From positions 145,001 to 209,000 of the forward strand of contig BSBK01003258.1 in assembly GCA_027943335.1 (NCBI GenBank): a stretch of DNA of 64,000 nucleotides, read 5' to 3'. The notes beneath the pieces are model-generated. The model did no database searches and was not told the origin of the DNA. It saw nothing but the letters and a program-made list of their open reading frames with translations. Origin of the DNA: Chamaecyparis obtusa (Eukaryota; Streptophyta; Pinopsida; Cupressales; Cupressaceae). Below, one piece after another: positions 34,735 through 47,190 of this stretch (the first letter of the stretch is position 1; each line of letters starts with the position of its first letter). The translations under genes and the position numbers were made by a program.

Positions 34735-36216
34735 GCTACAAAGAATATGTCAAAAGTAGCCCATATGTTGTACCTACTATTTTGGCACCTAAGAAGGACG
34801 GTAAGTGGATAATGTACACTGATTCTATGTCTATTAACAAAATCACCATAAGCTACCATTTCCCTATGCCTAGAATTGAGGACCTTATGGACTATCATGG
34901 TGGGGCTTTCTATTTTTCTAAGGTGGATTTAAAATCAGGATACCATCATATTAGAATAAGTTCTAGGGATGAATGGAAGACAACTTTTAAAACCAATGAG
35001 GGGTTACATGAATGGATGGTGATGCCTTTTGGGCTTACAAATGTACCTCGTACATTTATGCATTTCATGAATGAAGTTTTGGCTAAATTTTAGGAAAATG
35101 TGTAATTGTTTGTCTTGATGATATTATGATATTTAGCAAGTCAAAGAGGTGGCATATCAAGCACTTGGATCCCGTACTAAAGAAATTGCTTTAGGAAAAG
35201 TTAATGATCAATTTGGATAAATGTGAATTTATGAAGTTTGATTTGATTTACCTTGGATTTGTTGTGTCTCAAGGGAGTCTAAAATTGGATCCCTCTAAGG
35301 TAGATTCAATCTTTAATTTGGATACACCTAGGATAGTAGGAGATGTAAGAATTTTTCATGGTTGACTTCATTTTACAGGAATTTCATAAAGGGGTTTAGT
35401 CATATTTGTGCTCCTATTCTGAATACTATCAAGGGGCGACTCAAGTGTAAGTTTGGATGGAATGATAAGGAAGATCAAAACTTTAAATTGTTAAAGAAAA
35501 AAGTTTTAGAACTTCCCACATTAAGATTTCCAAACATTAATAATTTGTTAATTGTTGAATGTGATGCTATTAAACTAGCAATAGGTGCAGTTTTGAGTCA
35601 AGAAGGACACCCTGTGGCTTTCTTCCTTGAAAAATTAAATGAGGTTAAATAAAAGTATTCTACTTATGACCTAGAGTTGTATTCTATGGTCCAAGCACTT
35701 AAGAAATGTCACCACTATCTATTACCAAAATAATTTATTATGTACATGGATAACCATGCATTGAGTTTTCTAAATGGGCAGGAAAACTTGAATCAAAGAC
35801 ACCTAAAATGGGTTGAGAAGTTGTAGGCCTATACACATTCACCATCAAGCACAATAAATGTGCTTCTAATAAAGTGGAAAAGGCCTTAAGAAAAAGGGTT
35901 TTAACTATTCATGAATAACAGTTGTAGAGTATTGGTTTAGATACTCTTAGATATTTTTATAAGGAAGATAAAGATTTCAAATGTGCTTATGTTGTTTGTT
36001 CTTAGTTTACTAACAATTGTCATTTTGGGTTTTCTAACTATATGTTGCAGGATGGTTTTATTTTCAAAGGCCATCTTCTATGTATTCCACAGTGCTACAT
36101 GAGAGAAAACATAATTAGGGAAAAACATCAAGGAAGCCTAGGTGGACTCTCTAGACTTGACAAGACCTTGGAGAAGGTAGTCAGATTTTACTATTGGTCT
36201 AAAGTGAAGACTGATG
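34735..36216 (+). pseudogene. Chromovirus pol, RT to integrase zinc finger
   Basis: A dead Ty3/gypsy pol. Reverse transcriptase: PTILAPKKDGKWIMYTDSMS, FYFSKVDLKSGYHHIRI, WMVMPFGLTNVPRTFMHFMN and, after a frameshift near 35093, VCLDDIMIFSKS, which holds the DD catalytic pair. A second frameshift near 35360 precedes HGLTSFYRNFIKGFSHICAP. RNase H: LLIVECDAIKLAIGAVLSQ, then YSTYDLELYSMVQALKKCHH and YMDNHALSFL. The integrase zinc-finger histidines lie in HQGSLGG and the text ends YYWSKVKTD. It is interrupted here by an insertion and resumes at 46016. Gag and protease are missing. Confidence 0.9.
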
Positions 36217-37963
36217 TGAATAGTGGTAAAATGGAATCACCACTATTGAAATGTGTCTGTGTGTGTAATGTATGGGGGAAATATGAGATCCACTCCTAAA
36301 TCCAAATTCCCAAATGAGAGATCCAATTTGATCAACCAAAGGGTTAATGCACAATCGAATCAAGCTGTGGAGAATATGAAAGAGAGAGGAAAACCGTATA
36401 TTTCCCTATGGTAGAATTGTAGTGTTTAGAATTTGAAATAATTGAAATGCAAGTATTAATGTCAAATTAGGGAAAATTTGGAAAATGCCAAATTCTGATG
36501 TCTATGTGTACTTTCAAACAAATCTGTAACCTATTTCAGACTGGAAATGCCGAGATGGAGAAAACCCAGAAATCTTTTTCCAAGATGAGATTAGGTCGAC
36601 TTTAACCCTCATAAAAGGTCAAAGGCTAGATTCTTTATTTGAAGGTCGATTTTCACTTTGTTCATAGATCTCAGAAGTTCCCTGAAAAGGGTATCCAAAT
36701 CTAGTCTCAAATCTAAAATCCCACACTTGTACTTGCAAGAAAAAGAGGATTTTTGTTGTTTGTTTGAGGGGTTTGCCTTGGTCAAACCCCGGTTTGGAAT
36801 CAACCTTAATATTGAAATTGAAATAAGAATACTAGCAAGTAGTATAAATGGATCTAACAATGAAGCTATGCAATTCGAAAGATATGCAATTGTATTTTGA
36901 ATGTAAACAAGTATATTGATATGAAAGCTTGAACACAACAATGGTAAATCAAACCTCCATGATTGAATGCTTGGAATCCACATTGATAGAAGAATGAAAT
37001 GGATCTTGAAGATGAAAAAAAGGATCTTGAAGGAAGATCACACCATCATGATGGCTAGATCTAGGGTTTGAATGATGAATCTTGAATGCTTGAACCAAAT
37101 CCCTTCAACGGCTTCAATGCTTGAATCCTTGATCTTCAATGGAGAACTTGGATGAAGAAAAGAACATTAATTCTTGAATTCTTTCTTTATCACCATGAGA
37201 TCTTGAGAGCAAGGAAGATATGAATGATGGATGAGATGTGAAAACTTGATGGATAAAATGAGAGAGGAAGGCCTCCTTTTATAGTGAACTAGGGCACAAT
37301 CCTCTAGAGGGGCCACCTTGGAGAATTAAATCGCAATTAGGTGCTAACATTTAGAAAATATACCTAGATTAAATGAAATTTAAGGATTTACCATTCCGAA
37401 ACCCAAAATGGCCAAGTTGGAGGTGGGAAAATAAATATCCCCGAAACTAAATACCCGAAAATTAAGGAATTTGGAAATTTGAAAGAGGGGGGCAAAATCA
37501 AGCTTGGGACTAACCTAGTCAAGATCAAGTTTGATCCTGACCTAGTCAGCATCTATGTTAATTTTGGCCTAGTCATGATCAACCTTGATTCTCATGCTGT
37601 GGGCCCAGATCAGCTAGAATCAGTCAGGAGGTCCCAGGGATGCCCGCAGACCTAGAAATGATATCAGAATAGGATAGAATGCCAGGGATAGGCACAAAAT
37701 CATATGATGACTATGATGAAGGCCAAGAGGACCTATTTCTATGTCCTACCTAGAAAGTAAAGCCATGGAAGAGGGAAATTAAGGAGAATCCTTAGGATTC
37801 TAACCCTAATTTCACCTAGAATGAAGCAGAAAAGAAGTGGAAAGCGGGGAGAAACCTAGATCAAAGAAAAGATCAATTCAAGGTGTCTGATATGATCCCA
37901 AACCACTTACTTGGAGGGATAAATGCTCTCAACATGGAAGTGGTTCCATTTTAAGATGATACA
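36217..37963 (-). repeat. 3' LTR of minus-strand element
   Basis: It lies at the left on the plus strand and is closely similar to 44286-46010. The open frames 36609-36983 and 36658-36900, and their twins at 44657-45067 and 44706-44948, are LTR sequence. Confidence 0.9.
37276..37283 (-). promoter_or_regulatory. TATA box in minus-strand LTR
   Basis: TATAAAAG followed by GAGG on the minus strand, conserved in the other LTR at 45324-45331. Confidence 0.55.
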
Positions 37964-37980
37964 TTAAACCCCCACTTTAG
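37964..37980 (-). other. Polypurine tract of minus-strand element
   Basis: On the minus strand AAAGTGGGGGTTTAA directly precedes the LTR start TGTATC. This is the expected site for plus-strand priming. Confidence 0.65.
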
Positions 37981-38510
37981 CAAGAGTATGGACTCGATGC
38001 AAACTCTTGGTAAAGGAGAAGAAAGAGAAGATCCAAGTGGATTAAAAACAAGATAGAATGACACCTAGTTAGGGAGACTAGCCCCTAGGCTAAGGATTCT
38101 AACTCAACATACACACACGAGGGTGCAAAAAACAAAAGGACACAAAAGGGGTTAGTACTAAAACAAACCCAAATCAACTAGCATAAGAAACCTTGCTAAG
38201 AAACATTTCTTATACTAACATCATATTTGGAAAGCTATCATAAAAGCATAAATGTTTACATAAGAAAGATAAGAACAACACTATAAATGACATAGCTTCA
38301 TGAATCCAGTCCTACTAGCATGAAAGTGAAAAGAGAGAGAGGAAAAAGAGTGATTACCTCGCCTAGTAAGATGCCCACCTTACCATGAATCACACTGGAG
38401 GGAGAGCCCAATAGGTTCACCCATAAACTGTGCTTGCAATTTTAATACGTCTTCTTATGACTTTTGGAATATCCATAGATCCACCTTCTTGTATCACTAT
38501 GAATATAAAA
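37981..38510. other. Interior of minus-strand element, non-coding
   Basis: No supported ORF. Confidence 0.5.
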
Positions 38511-38842
38511 TGTGTGTCTCCTCAGGATTAGCAACTTATGTCCATTACCTTTAGAAGATTTAGCATATAGGTACCTGTATTTTCAGGATTTAGCAACTTA
38601 TGTGTGTTACCTTCCAAGATTTAGCATATTTGAAATTGGAAATGCATGTCCCTTCAGGATTTAGAAAATTATGTGCATTACCTTCAGAGGATTTAGCATA
38701 TTGAAATTTTTTGAAAAATGTGTGTCTGCTCAGCATTTAGCAACTTATGTGTGCTACCATCAAAAGATTTAGCATATAAATGCGTGTCTTTTTAGGATTT
38801 AGCAACTTATGTGTGTAACCTTCCAAGATTTAGCATGTAAAA
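38511..38842. repeat. Five tandem units of 60-76 bp
   Basis: Diverged units start near 38511, 38571, 38641, 38717 and 38778. Each contains TCAGGATTTAGCAACTTATG, then a TACCTT segment and GATTTAGCATAT. The block lies in the 3' untranslated part of the minus-strand element. Confidence 0.8.
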
Positions 38843-40054
38843 TAAAAAACTATAATACAAGGGAGGCCCTATATATACCCCCCTCCTTAATATGGAAAAA
38901 ACATACTATTTTGACATGTTAAGGAAAGAAAAGAACAAGGATAAAGCATTGCTCAGCATCAAGACAATATCCACAAACAACACCTAGTCCAAGCCAAGAA
39001 GGTCATAGCTCCTATGAGGCCATGGAAGGGATGAATTGTAAAGAAATATCATGCAAGAAGTGAAATGAAAGTAACCCTTATGAGGGAATAGCACACTGTT
39101 CAGTTTCCAAGGTGAGAGATGTATTAACCATGGAAACCCAATGTCAAACAATGAAATAGGTTGTGATCAAGGACAAAGATCCTCAATGGAGACCAAAATT
39201 TTCATGTATGATTGGATATCACATAATAGATAAATACTCCTTAACCAAGGAAAGAGGTGAATCTCGAAAAGATAGAAAAGAAGGAGAGAGCATCCTTGTC
39301 CCCCCAAGTGTAGGAACAAGGATGAAATGGGACACCTACTTCACAATGCAAGAAGATATCATGTTTACAACAATATACATCATATGCTTAGCGAGGGCTA
39401 TTGACCCCTACATCCAAGAATATAGATAATCATGAAAATGATATATCATTCATGGAAAGGATCCTCAAAGAAAGAGATCTTATCAACAAGACCTCCACCA
39501 AAGAGGAGTGGTTTAGATAAAATATCATCTTTCAAAAGGTGGGAACAAAGGTTCAATCATCAAGCCCCCTGTATAGAAAAGGAAGAGGAATCTTTGGAAT
39601 GAGGGAAACAACTCTAACACCAAAGCAAGGGTGAGAGTTTATAAAGATCATAATTTGAAAAATAGAGAAGTGACGACTTAGGATAGAAACTTCTCATATA
39701 AGAAGGTTATCCATAGTCAAAACATCTATCAATATGTTGAAATAATGTTACAATATAAACAAATACCACTAAGCTAAGGAAAGTAGTTCCCTAGACAAAG
39801 AGAAAGAAAGAGGTACCTTGCCCCCTAGAGATAGAGACAAGGGATACCTTTGCAAAACAAATGTCTTAGAAAAGATATCTTGAAAGATTCTATGGATGCT
39901 TTAAAACATAATGCAAAACCATAGAAAAATAGCAAAGAAAGAATACCAATTAAGCTCAAGACATAATATATATACTAAAAGCCTAATGGATCCTAGGAGA
40001 CTGGATGAAGATACACTTCTTGCCCCCATTCATGAGACAAGAGGGAAAGAACAT
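38843..40054. other. Interior of minus-strand element, non-coding
   Basis: AT-rich with purine-rich stretches. The plus-strand frame 39163-39429 shows no family signal. Confidence 0.45.
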
Positions 40055-40930
40055 CTACATTATATCTAAAGGAGGGGAATCCCCTATATCAAAATTATGA
40101 AGGAATTGTAAAACTGCATGAGAGTGAGATATAATTCCTAAAGCAGCTCTTTCTCTAACATATAACTTGAAATGTTTACAATCAGCAAGTAAATATTTTT
40201 TACTATAATGAAAAGGACATTTGTATTTCTGTAAAGCATCGATCAACATAGGTCTAAAGATTTCTTTCTTGGAATTCTTTACCTCAACATATACCTTCTT
40301 CACCACTTCTTGATGAGTATTAGGGTTATCTAAGATAGGTGTGGGGAAAGGAGGACGATGTTTAGCATCACCTACCTTAACTTGAGATTTTGAACACCCA
40401 ACACCATACATATTTGGTTTAGGGGGTATATGAACTGGAAACCTAATACCATGCTCGTTAACCCCAAGCCCTAAACCTTTATAACCTTGTTTAGTCACCA
40501 TATTATATACGGTAGTATACATATTATGTAAAGCTTCTAGAGGAGGTGATTGTTTATCATGTTCATGAGTAAAGGTTGCATAAGGTGGGATAATATGTTT
40601 TGAAGAATTTTCTTTACCCTTTCCTTTAATATCATCATGAATCAGAGGAGAAGGTAAATCAAAGAAATATTGCACATCCATGTCCTGAACTATACCTTGA
40701 ATCCCATCATAAGTATGGGAAGAGTGAGGATGACCAGATGGAGAATTAGGCATCGAATTAGGATTAGGAAGACTAGGAGATGGTGTATCATCTACCAAAT
40801 TCTTCACATAATCCAAAAGATTAATAAGGCTACCACATAAATCTTTAAAGAAGGTTTTAAATGTAGGCAAACTAGTGTCGTTCAACTTCACAAAAGCATA
40901 AGCAAGAGCAAAGTGAAGGGTCATCAACAT
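40055..40930 (-). CDS. Gag-like ORF remnant with G-patch and Cys/His motif
   Basis: An open frame of 291 residues, the longest uninterrupted one among the mid-window elements. Residues 1 to about 50 look helical (LPTFKTFFKDLCGSLINLLD). A Pro/Ser-rich linker follows. A glycine-rich segment, QGYKGLGLGVNEHGIRFPV, resembles a G-patch. Near the C-terminus, CPFHYSKKYLLADCKHFK resembles the C-x2-H...C-x-H knuckle seen in gag proteins of Tat/Ogre-like Ty3/gypsy elements, some of which I recall carrying G-patch-like text. It is the only ORF of the minus-strand element and follows its primer site by about 300 bp. It may be an N-terminally truncated gag, since the capsid domain is not evident. Confidence 0.6.
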   Translation of the reverse strand: MLMTLHFALAYAFVKLNDTSLPTFKTFFKDLCGSLINLLDYVKNLVDDTPSPSLPNPNSMPNSPSGHPHSSHTYDGIQGIVQDMDVQYFFDLPSPLIHDDIKGKGKENSSKHIIPPYATFTHEHDKQSPPLEALHNMYTTVYNMVTKQGYKGLGLGVNEHGIRFPVHIPPKPNMYGVGCSKSQVKVGDAKHRPPFPTPILDNPNTHQEVVKKVYVEVKNSKKEIFRPMLIDALQKYKCPFHYSKKYLLADCKHFKLYVRERAALGIISHSHAVLQFLHNFDIGDSPPLDIM

Positions 40931-41209
40931 AAATCAAGTGAATGATACTCTCATAAACATCATAGGTATTATAAAGAGATGCTAAAAGAAGAGTAATGAA
41001 GAACATAACTACACACCAAAGCATCTTAAAAATCACCATAAAAAATAAAATGAAAGAAATATTTTTGGATTTTATTGATTATATAGATTTTTTTTTTATT
41101 TTTTAATTTTAAAATGCAAGAGCATAAACTAGATCTAATCTAAATGCAAGAAAGAATCTAAAAACTAACACAATAGGGCATCTAATTCCACAAAATAAAG
41201 GACAGTAAG

Positions 41210-41228
41210 TATGTCAGGTTCACCAAAA
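41210..41228 (-). other. Candidate primer-binding site, minus-strand element
   Basis: On the minus strand the LTR end TTATTCA is followed by TTTTGGTGAACCTGACATAC. The location fits a primer-binding site. The tRNA was not identified. Confidence 0.5.
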
Positions 41229-41249
41229 TGAATAATGGTAAAATGGAAT

Positions 41250-44200
41250 TGTTATACACTAAGTTTGCGCCTTTGTCTCAAGCTCTCTTGGTCTTGATAA
41301 CTCAGTATAACATGGGAATCATCTCCAAGTTGTGGGACCTTTACTAACTGAGATGAAACCTCCAGGTTCTAGGCTGGTTCCTCTTGGATAATCATCATAA
41401 TTTTCTTTTAGACATGAAAGTAAAACTTTTGGAGGGAAAGGGATAGAAGGAATGCTTGTAAGGGAAATGACTTGAAGGAAAACTACTTACTAGGTGATGT
41501 ACCGAAACTAGGGTTTGGATCTCAGTATGTAGGAATGAAATCAATGAAAAGTTCAGGTCTAGTAGGTCACAACTTACTGAATAGGCTTGCATAAATATTT
41601 TATAAGAGGGCCCGAAAATAAGACACAACTTATGACCTGCAAATAGACATTCACTTCTACAACTCAGTGTAGGATTGAGACAAGACTGTTAAGGGGTTGA
41701 GGTATACCCATAAGAACATCCAAATCAGATCAAAGACAGTAACACACAAAATTTCAAAAAGCAAGAGAGATCAGGAACCCTAAAATATCATTGAAAACAT
41801 GCACATACTTTCATCCAATAAGAGATAATCCAAACAAGGAAGCATAGGGACATGAAGGATTGTCACAAAATACCTCTGTAGTATTTGTATTATCAATGGG
41901 AATTTTACAATTGTATAAGATAGAGGGTAGAGTTGATACCACGGATGACACTTAAGAAAAGATGATTTTCTTCTAAAATTGTGAACCTCTCCTTTTACAA
42001 AAAAAGTCAATTCTTGAGCTCAAAAGCTCCAAAAATACAATATATACATACTCTTGCACGCAGGCAAGAGTCAAACCTAACTAGGGTTACAAGATTTTAC
42101 ATAAAATATTCAAACCCTAAGTCTGTCAACTCTAATCATAAATGTATCTCCTAAAAATATCTCAACCAATAAAATATTCATCATTGAGTGTCCATTCCTC
42201 TACTGCATCAACACACGGACAAGCAACCTGGATTTATCTTCCTTTCTGCACAAAATTCCCACCATGAATGCACTGACTTGTACCTTTTAGGGATAGGAAT
42301 TGACCCAAGACAGCCACCCAGACCTCTCTCATAATCTCCCTTAACTGCAAATGTCCTACAGACATCAATTTCTTGAGCTACCTCACTGCCCACAGTCTGC
42401 AAATCAGATACTAGCAAAAACCTCTTAGACACATTTGAAATTTGGAAAACCAATGGCTAGCTGGTCATTTTAAAATGTGACTGTCAATCTCTTTTAATTC
42501 CTGATAGATGAACAGTCCAGATCAACTTTGGAATGGTCATGAAATCCTTCAGAAAAGCCAAAAAATCTACACTAGAAAGCCTCGACCAATGAGCATCGAG
42601 CACGTCAGCATATCGACATGTTTGGACCCACCTAGACCCTTCCTCCTTTTAAGTCATTCAGCAACTATGTGACTAAAGACCTCTCTTATTCATGAAATCC
42701 TTACTACCTTTACCAATTTATTTAGAGATTAAGCAAACAAAGCATTCACTGAATCGCTTAGTCATTTGGAGCACCGCTAAATCATTCCACGAATGGGCGA
42801 GTATGTGAAACTTTATCGGGGCCACCAAATATTCTATCTAACCTAGGCCCGGACCCGCCACTTGGAAATCTTTTATTCACTCTGACCACTTTGTCAGCAA
42901 CACCTCAGCAAGTCTCTCTAACACGAACACACTCAAACAAGATTTCGATCTAACGGTAGGTGCAAGACCTTATAGACCCAAAATATTCCTTATGCTTTTA
43001 TGCTAGCCATTGGATCCTTATAGACTGGGAACCCTCTAACACACCGGACCCACTAGAAATCTTTGTTAGCACCATGTGGACCAATTATATTTGAGCAAGT
43101 CAGCATACCAGACAGACGGACCCATGATCTACAAAAAGAACATCGGACGGTTGTCGCTAAATCAGTTACTTAAAAAGTGCACATCTTATCCCAATGGCGT
43201 AGCAACAACCACAAGATGCTATTGTACTTTAACCTTCTGAAAGGATCAGGACCCACTGAAATGTTCTAGTTCATCACTATGTGGACCAATCAGATGCGAG
43301 CACATCAGAAAGAAAGGACCCACCGAATGAAGCTCTGACAATAAATCAAGATCGATGGTCGGTGCATGATTTGATGCTCTGACATAAACCTATGAGAACA
43401 CATGCCGGCTGTAGATCCTTCTAACTGGGACCCTTGGTTATCTAAGGCCGTCAAAAGATTCAACAATTGCATGACTGAAGGGAAGTTAACTGCTTGCTGA
43501 GTCGCTAGCCATCAAGGGCTTAACCACTAGAATTAAGAGACTACGCAAACCATTGCATTTGCTGAATCACCAAATAGGCAAAGTAACCGCTGACTAAAGA
43601 CAAAAACCCTGATACCAAATCTATGGCCAGTCTCATCTCCTCGTGACCCTGGAATATTCCTTCTGATCGTAGGATAACCGTCCGATGTAGAAACTCACCA
43701 CTGTCTGCAGAACTAACCCCACTTTGACCTAGCGAATCAGTGAACAAGGCAATTTCATTCACGAGATACATTGATGAACTATGGTTAAGTTGAATGAATA
43801 CGTGAACAAAGGGAGTTTGCTAATTCGCTGAATCATGCATGAACCCAGGGTTTCATTAAGCGAATGCCTGACTGAGGGAAAATCATAGAGTCACTGAATA
43901 ACATAGGGTACCACCATTTAATTTCACGAATAGGAGAATAAGGAACCACCAGTTCACAAGAAGAAAAGGTGACCACCAGAAAGAATAAGAGAACCGGTGA
44001 ACAAGAGGAAACTTAATACACACATGTCCCTTTAGTCACTTAAGTTGCTGATAAAGTAACGAGGAAATAGAATGAGGCTCTAGGGTTTTCAAGGGTTTTG
44101 GCCTCTAATGGCTAGTTTATGAAATTTTTAAACCTACAGACCAGGGGCTTGAAATAATTATAGAGGTCAAGAAATAAAACATAAGGCCATGAAAATTTTA

Positions 44201-44280
44201 GGGATGCTTGGCAGGGGTAAAATAGAGACCTTAAGAATAAATTTTAGCAAAATTTGCAGAATTGGAAATTTAGGGCAACA
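41250..44280 (-). mobile_element. Solo LTR of the Tat-like family
   Basis: 3031 bp. On the minus strand it begins TGTTGCCCTAAATTTCC and ends GTGTATAACA, matching the 5' LTR at 57035-59735. It is flanked by GGAAT on both sides (41245-41249 and 44281-44285), a perfect 5-bp target duplication, with no interior sequence. A solo LTR normally results from recombination between the two LTRs of one element. It splits the right LTR of the surrounding minus-strand element. Frames 41395-41628, 41780-42010, 42208-42453 and 43541-43771 are LTR text. The first is mirrored at 59337-59573. Confidence 0.93.
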
Positions 44281-44285
44281 GGAAT

Positions 44286-46010
44286 CACCACTATTGAAAT
44301 GTGTATGTGTGTGTAATGTATGGGGGAAATATGAGATCCACTCCTAAATCCAAATTCCCAAAGGAGAGATCCAATTTGATCAACCAAAGGGTTAATGCAC
44401 AATCGAATCAATCTATGGAGAATATGAAAGAGAGAGGAAAACCCTATATTTCCCTATGGTAGAATTGTAGTATTTAGAATTTGAAATAATTGAAATGCAA
44501 GTACTAACCTCAAATTAGGGCACATCTAGAAAATGCCAAATTTTGATGTCTATGTGTACTTTTAGACAAATCTGTAACCTATTTTAGACTGGAAATGTCG
44601 AGACAGAGAAAACCCAGAAATCTTTTTCCAATATGAGATTAAGTCGACTTTAACCCTCATAAAAGGTCAAAGGCTAGATTCTTTATTTGAAGGTCGATTC
44701 TAACTTTGTTCTTAGATCTCAGAAGTTCCCTGAAAAGGGTATCCAAATCTAGTCTCAAATCTAAAATCCCACACTTGTACTTGCAAGAAAAAGAGGATTT
44801 TTGTTGTTTATTTGAGGGGTTTGCCTTGGTCAAACCCCGAGTTGGAATCAACCTTAATATTGAAATTGAAATAAGAACACTGGCAAGTAGTAGAAATGGA
44901 TCTAACAATGAAGTTATGCAATTCGAAAGATATGCAATTGTATTTTGAATGTAAACAAGTATATTGATATGAAAGCTTGAACACAACAATGGTAAATCAA
45001 ACCTCCATGATTGAATGCTTGGAATCAACATTGATAGAAGAATGAAATGGATCTTGAAGATGAACAAAAGGATCTTGAAGGAAGATCACACCATCATGAT
45101 GGCTAGATCTAGGGTTTGAATGATGAATCTTGAATGCTTGAACCAAATCCCTTCAACGGCTTCAATGCTTGAATCCTTGATCTTCAATGGAGAACTTGGA
45201 TGAAGAAAAGAACTTGAATACTTGAATTCTTGCTTGATCACCATGAGAGCTTAAGAGCAAGGAAGATATGAATGATGGATGAGATGTGAAAACTTGATGG
45301 ATAAAATGAGAGAGGAAGGCCTCCTTTTATAGTGAACTAGGGCATAATCCTCTAGAAGGGCCACCTTGGAGAATTAAATTCCAATTAGGTCCTAACCTTT
45401 AGAAAATAAACCTAGATTAAATGCAATTTAAGGATTTATGATTCTAAAACCCAAAATGGCCAACCTGAAGGTGGGAAAATAAATATCCCAGAAACCCGAT
45501 ACCCAGAAATCAAGGAATTTGGAAATTTGAAAGATGGGGAAAAATTGAGTTTAGGACTGACCTAGTTAGGATCGATTTCAAGCCTTACCTAGTCAAGATC
45601 GAGGTCAATTTTGACCTAGTCATGATCAACCTCGATTCTGACCCTGTGGGCCCAAATCAGCCAGAATCAGTCAGGAGGTCTTGGGGATGCCCAGAGACCT
45701 ATAAATGATATCAGAATAGGACAGCATGTCATGGATAGGCACAAAATCCTATGATGACTATGATGAAGGCCAGTGGGACCTATTTCTAAGTCCTACCTAT
45801 AAAATAAATCCATGGAAGAGGGAAATTAAGGAGAATCCTCAGGATCCCAATTGTAATTTCACCCAGAATGAAGCAGAAAAGAAGTTTAAATTGGGGAGAA
45901 AGACATATCAAAGAAAAGATCAATTCAAGGCATCTGATATGACCCCAAACCACTTACTCAGAGTGCTAAACACTCTTAACATGGAAGTGCTTCCATTTTA
46001 AGAGTATACA
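44286..46010 (-). repeat. 5' LTR of minus-strand element, main part
   Basis: Continuation of the LTR begun at 41229-41249, parallel to 36238-37963. The plus-strand frame 45726-46001 lies inside it and is not a gene. Confidence 0.9.
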
Positions 46011-46015
46011 TCATG

Positions 46016-47190
46016 TAAGTAAGTTTTTGGAACAATGTTCTATTTGTCAAAGATCCAAGGGGATTTAATCAAATGTTGGTCTATACCAACCCCTTCCTAT
46101 ACCTACTAGACCTTGGGAGTGCCTAAGCATGGACTTTGTTCTTGGAACTCATAAGATACCAAGAGGCTTTGATAGTGTTTATGTGATTATGGATAGGTTT
46201 AGTAAGATGGCACATTTTGTGCCTTCCATATGTACAAATGATGCTTCTTATATAGCTGAATTTCTTTTCAAATAGGTTGTGAGGATTCATGGCCTACCTC
46301 TTAGCATTGTTAATGAAAAAAATTCAACATTTTTTGGGCACTTCTAGAGGACTTTATGGAAAATATTGGGTACAAATGTATCCTTAACATCTTCATACCA
46401 TCCACAGACTAATGGTCAAACTAAAGTTGTAAATGGGTCTTTGGGAAATATTCTTATATGTCTCACCAAGAAACATGGTCAAGCTTGGGATTTGGTGATA
46501 GAAAAGATTGAATGTGCATATAATGATTTAGTCAATTGTAGTAAAGGAATAATCCCTTTTGAGATCATGTATGGATGTCATCCTAGAGGCATTATTGAGT
46601 TGAGAGATATTGGTAACATGGATAGGAGAAGTGTACAAAGGGAAAATTTTTCAAACTCTATGAAAGAGATTCATGAACAACTCAGAAAGACTTTGCAACA
46701 GAATAGAAAGAAGTATAAAACTAAGGTGGACCTTGCTATAAGAGATGTTCAATTAAAGTTTGGTGAAGTTATCATGGCTTACATGAAGAAGGAGAGGTTA
46801 CCCAAGGGGAAACTATCTAAACTATTCATGAAGAAGATTGGTCCTCTTAATATTATGCATAAGTTTGGAAATAATTCTTATGAATTTAAACTCCCTTCTA
46901 ACTTGGGCATCTCACCTATCTTCAATGTGTGTGATCTAACACCTTTCAGAGGTTCCTTTGTATATGCAAATCGGGATGTGTCTACTATTATAGATGAAGA
47001 AGATTGGGTTATAAATTTGTCTCCTAGTTGAACAATGCAACAAGAATGTACCATGGATTCCAAAGTTGTCAAGATCACTAGGAAGGGTGTGTATAAGGAA
47101 TGTTTAGTGGAGTTGGTTGGCCTTCCAAAATCTGAACCCACATAGATTTCTAATGTTGATATTCTCAAGCATGATACCACAGTTCAACAT
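46016..47190 (+). pseudogene. Chromovirus pol, integrase core and chromodomain
   Basis: Continues 34735-36216. Across the insertion the integrase finger resumes at once with SKFLEQCSICQRSKG, completing the HHCC motif. The core shows PWECLSMDFVLGTHKIPRGF, VIMDRFSKMAHFVPS and HGLPLSIVNE. The region from 46366 to 47031 is open for 221 codons and includes SSYHPQTNGQTKVVN, the catalytic Glu segment in altered form, a linker, and SNLGISPIFNVCDLTPFRG. Remnants of a chromodomain follow (ECLVELVGLPKSEPT, ISNVDILKH). Stops lie at GHF-TAG-RTLW and elsewhere. Confidence 0.9.

Larger units (their letters stand above)
36217..46010 (-). mobile_element. Minus-strand pol-less LTR element inside the chromovirus
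   Basis: LTRs lie at 36217-37963 (1747 bp) and 41229-46010 (about 1745 bp after removing an inserted solo LTR). Both start TGAATARTGG and end ATACA on the plus strand. Flanks TGATG (36212-36216) and TCATG (46011-46015) form a 5-bp target duplication with one mismatch. Four features set the orientation as minus. A polypurine tract lies at 37964-37980, read on the minus strand. A minus-strand TATAAAAGG occurs in each LTR. A candidate primer site follows the right LTR. The only gag-like ORF is on the minus strand. The interior (3.27 kb) has no pol. Confidence 0.88.

Noticed and set aside
36609..36983. Minus-strand ORF with hydrophobic stretches (also at 44657-45067)
   Set aside because: It appears twice because both copies are LTRs of one element. 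Other frames on both strands are open too, and no family resemblance is visible.
46878..47180. 100-codon minus-strand ORF
   Set aside because: Antisense shadow of the integrase C-terminal region and chromodomain remnant.
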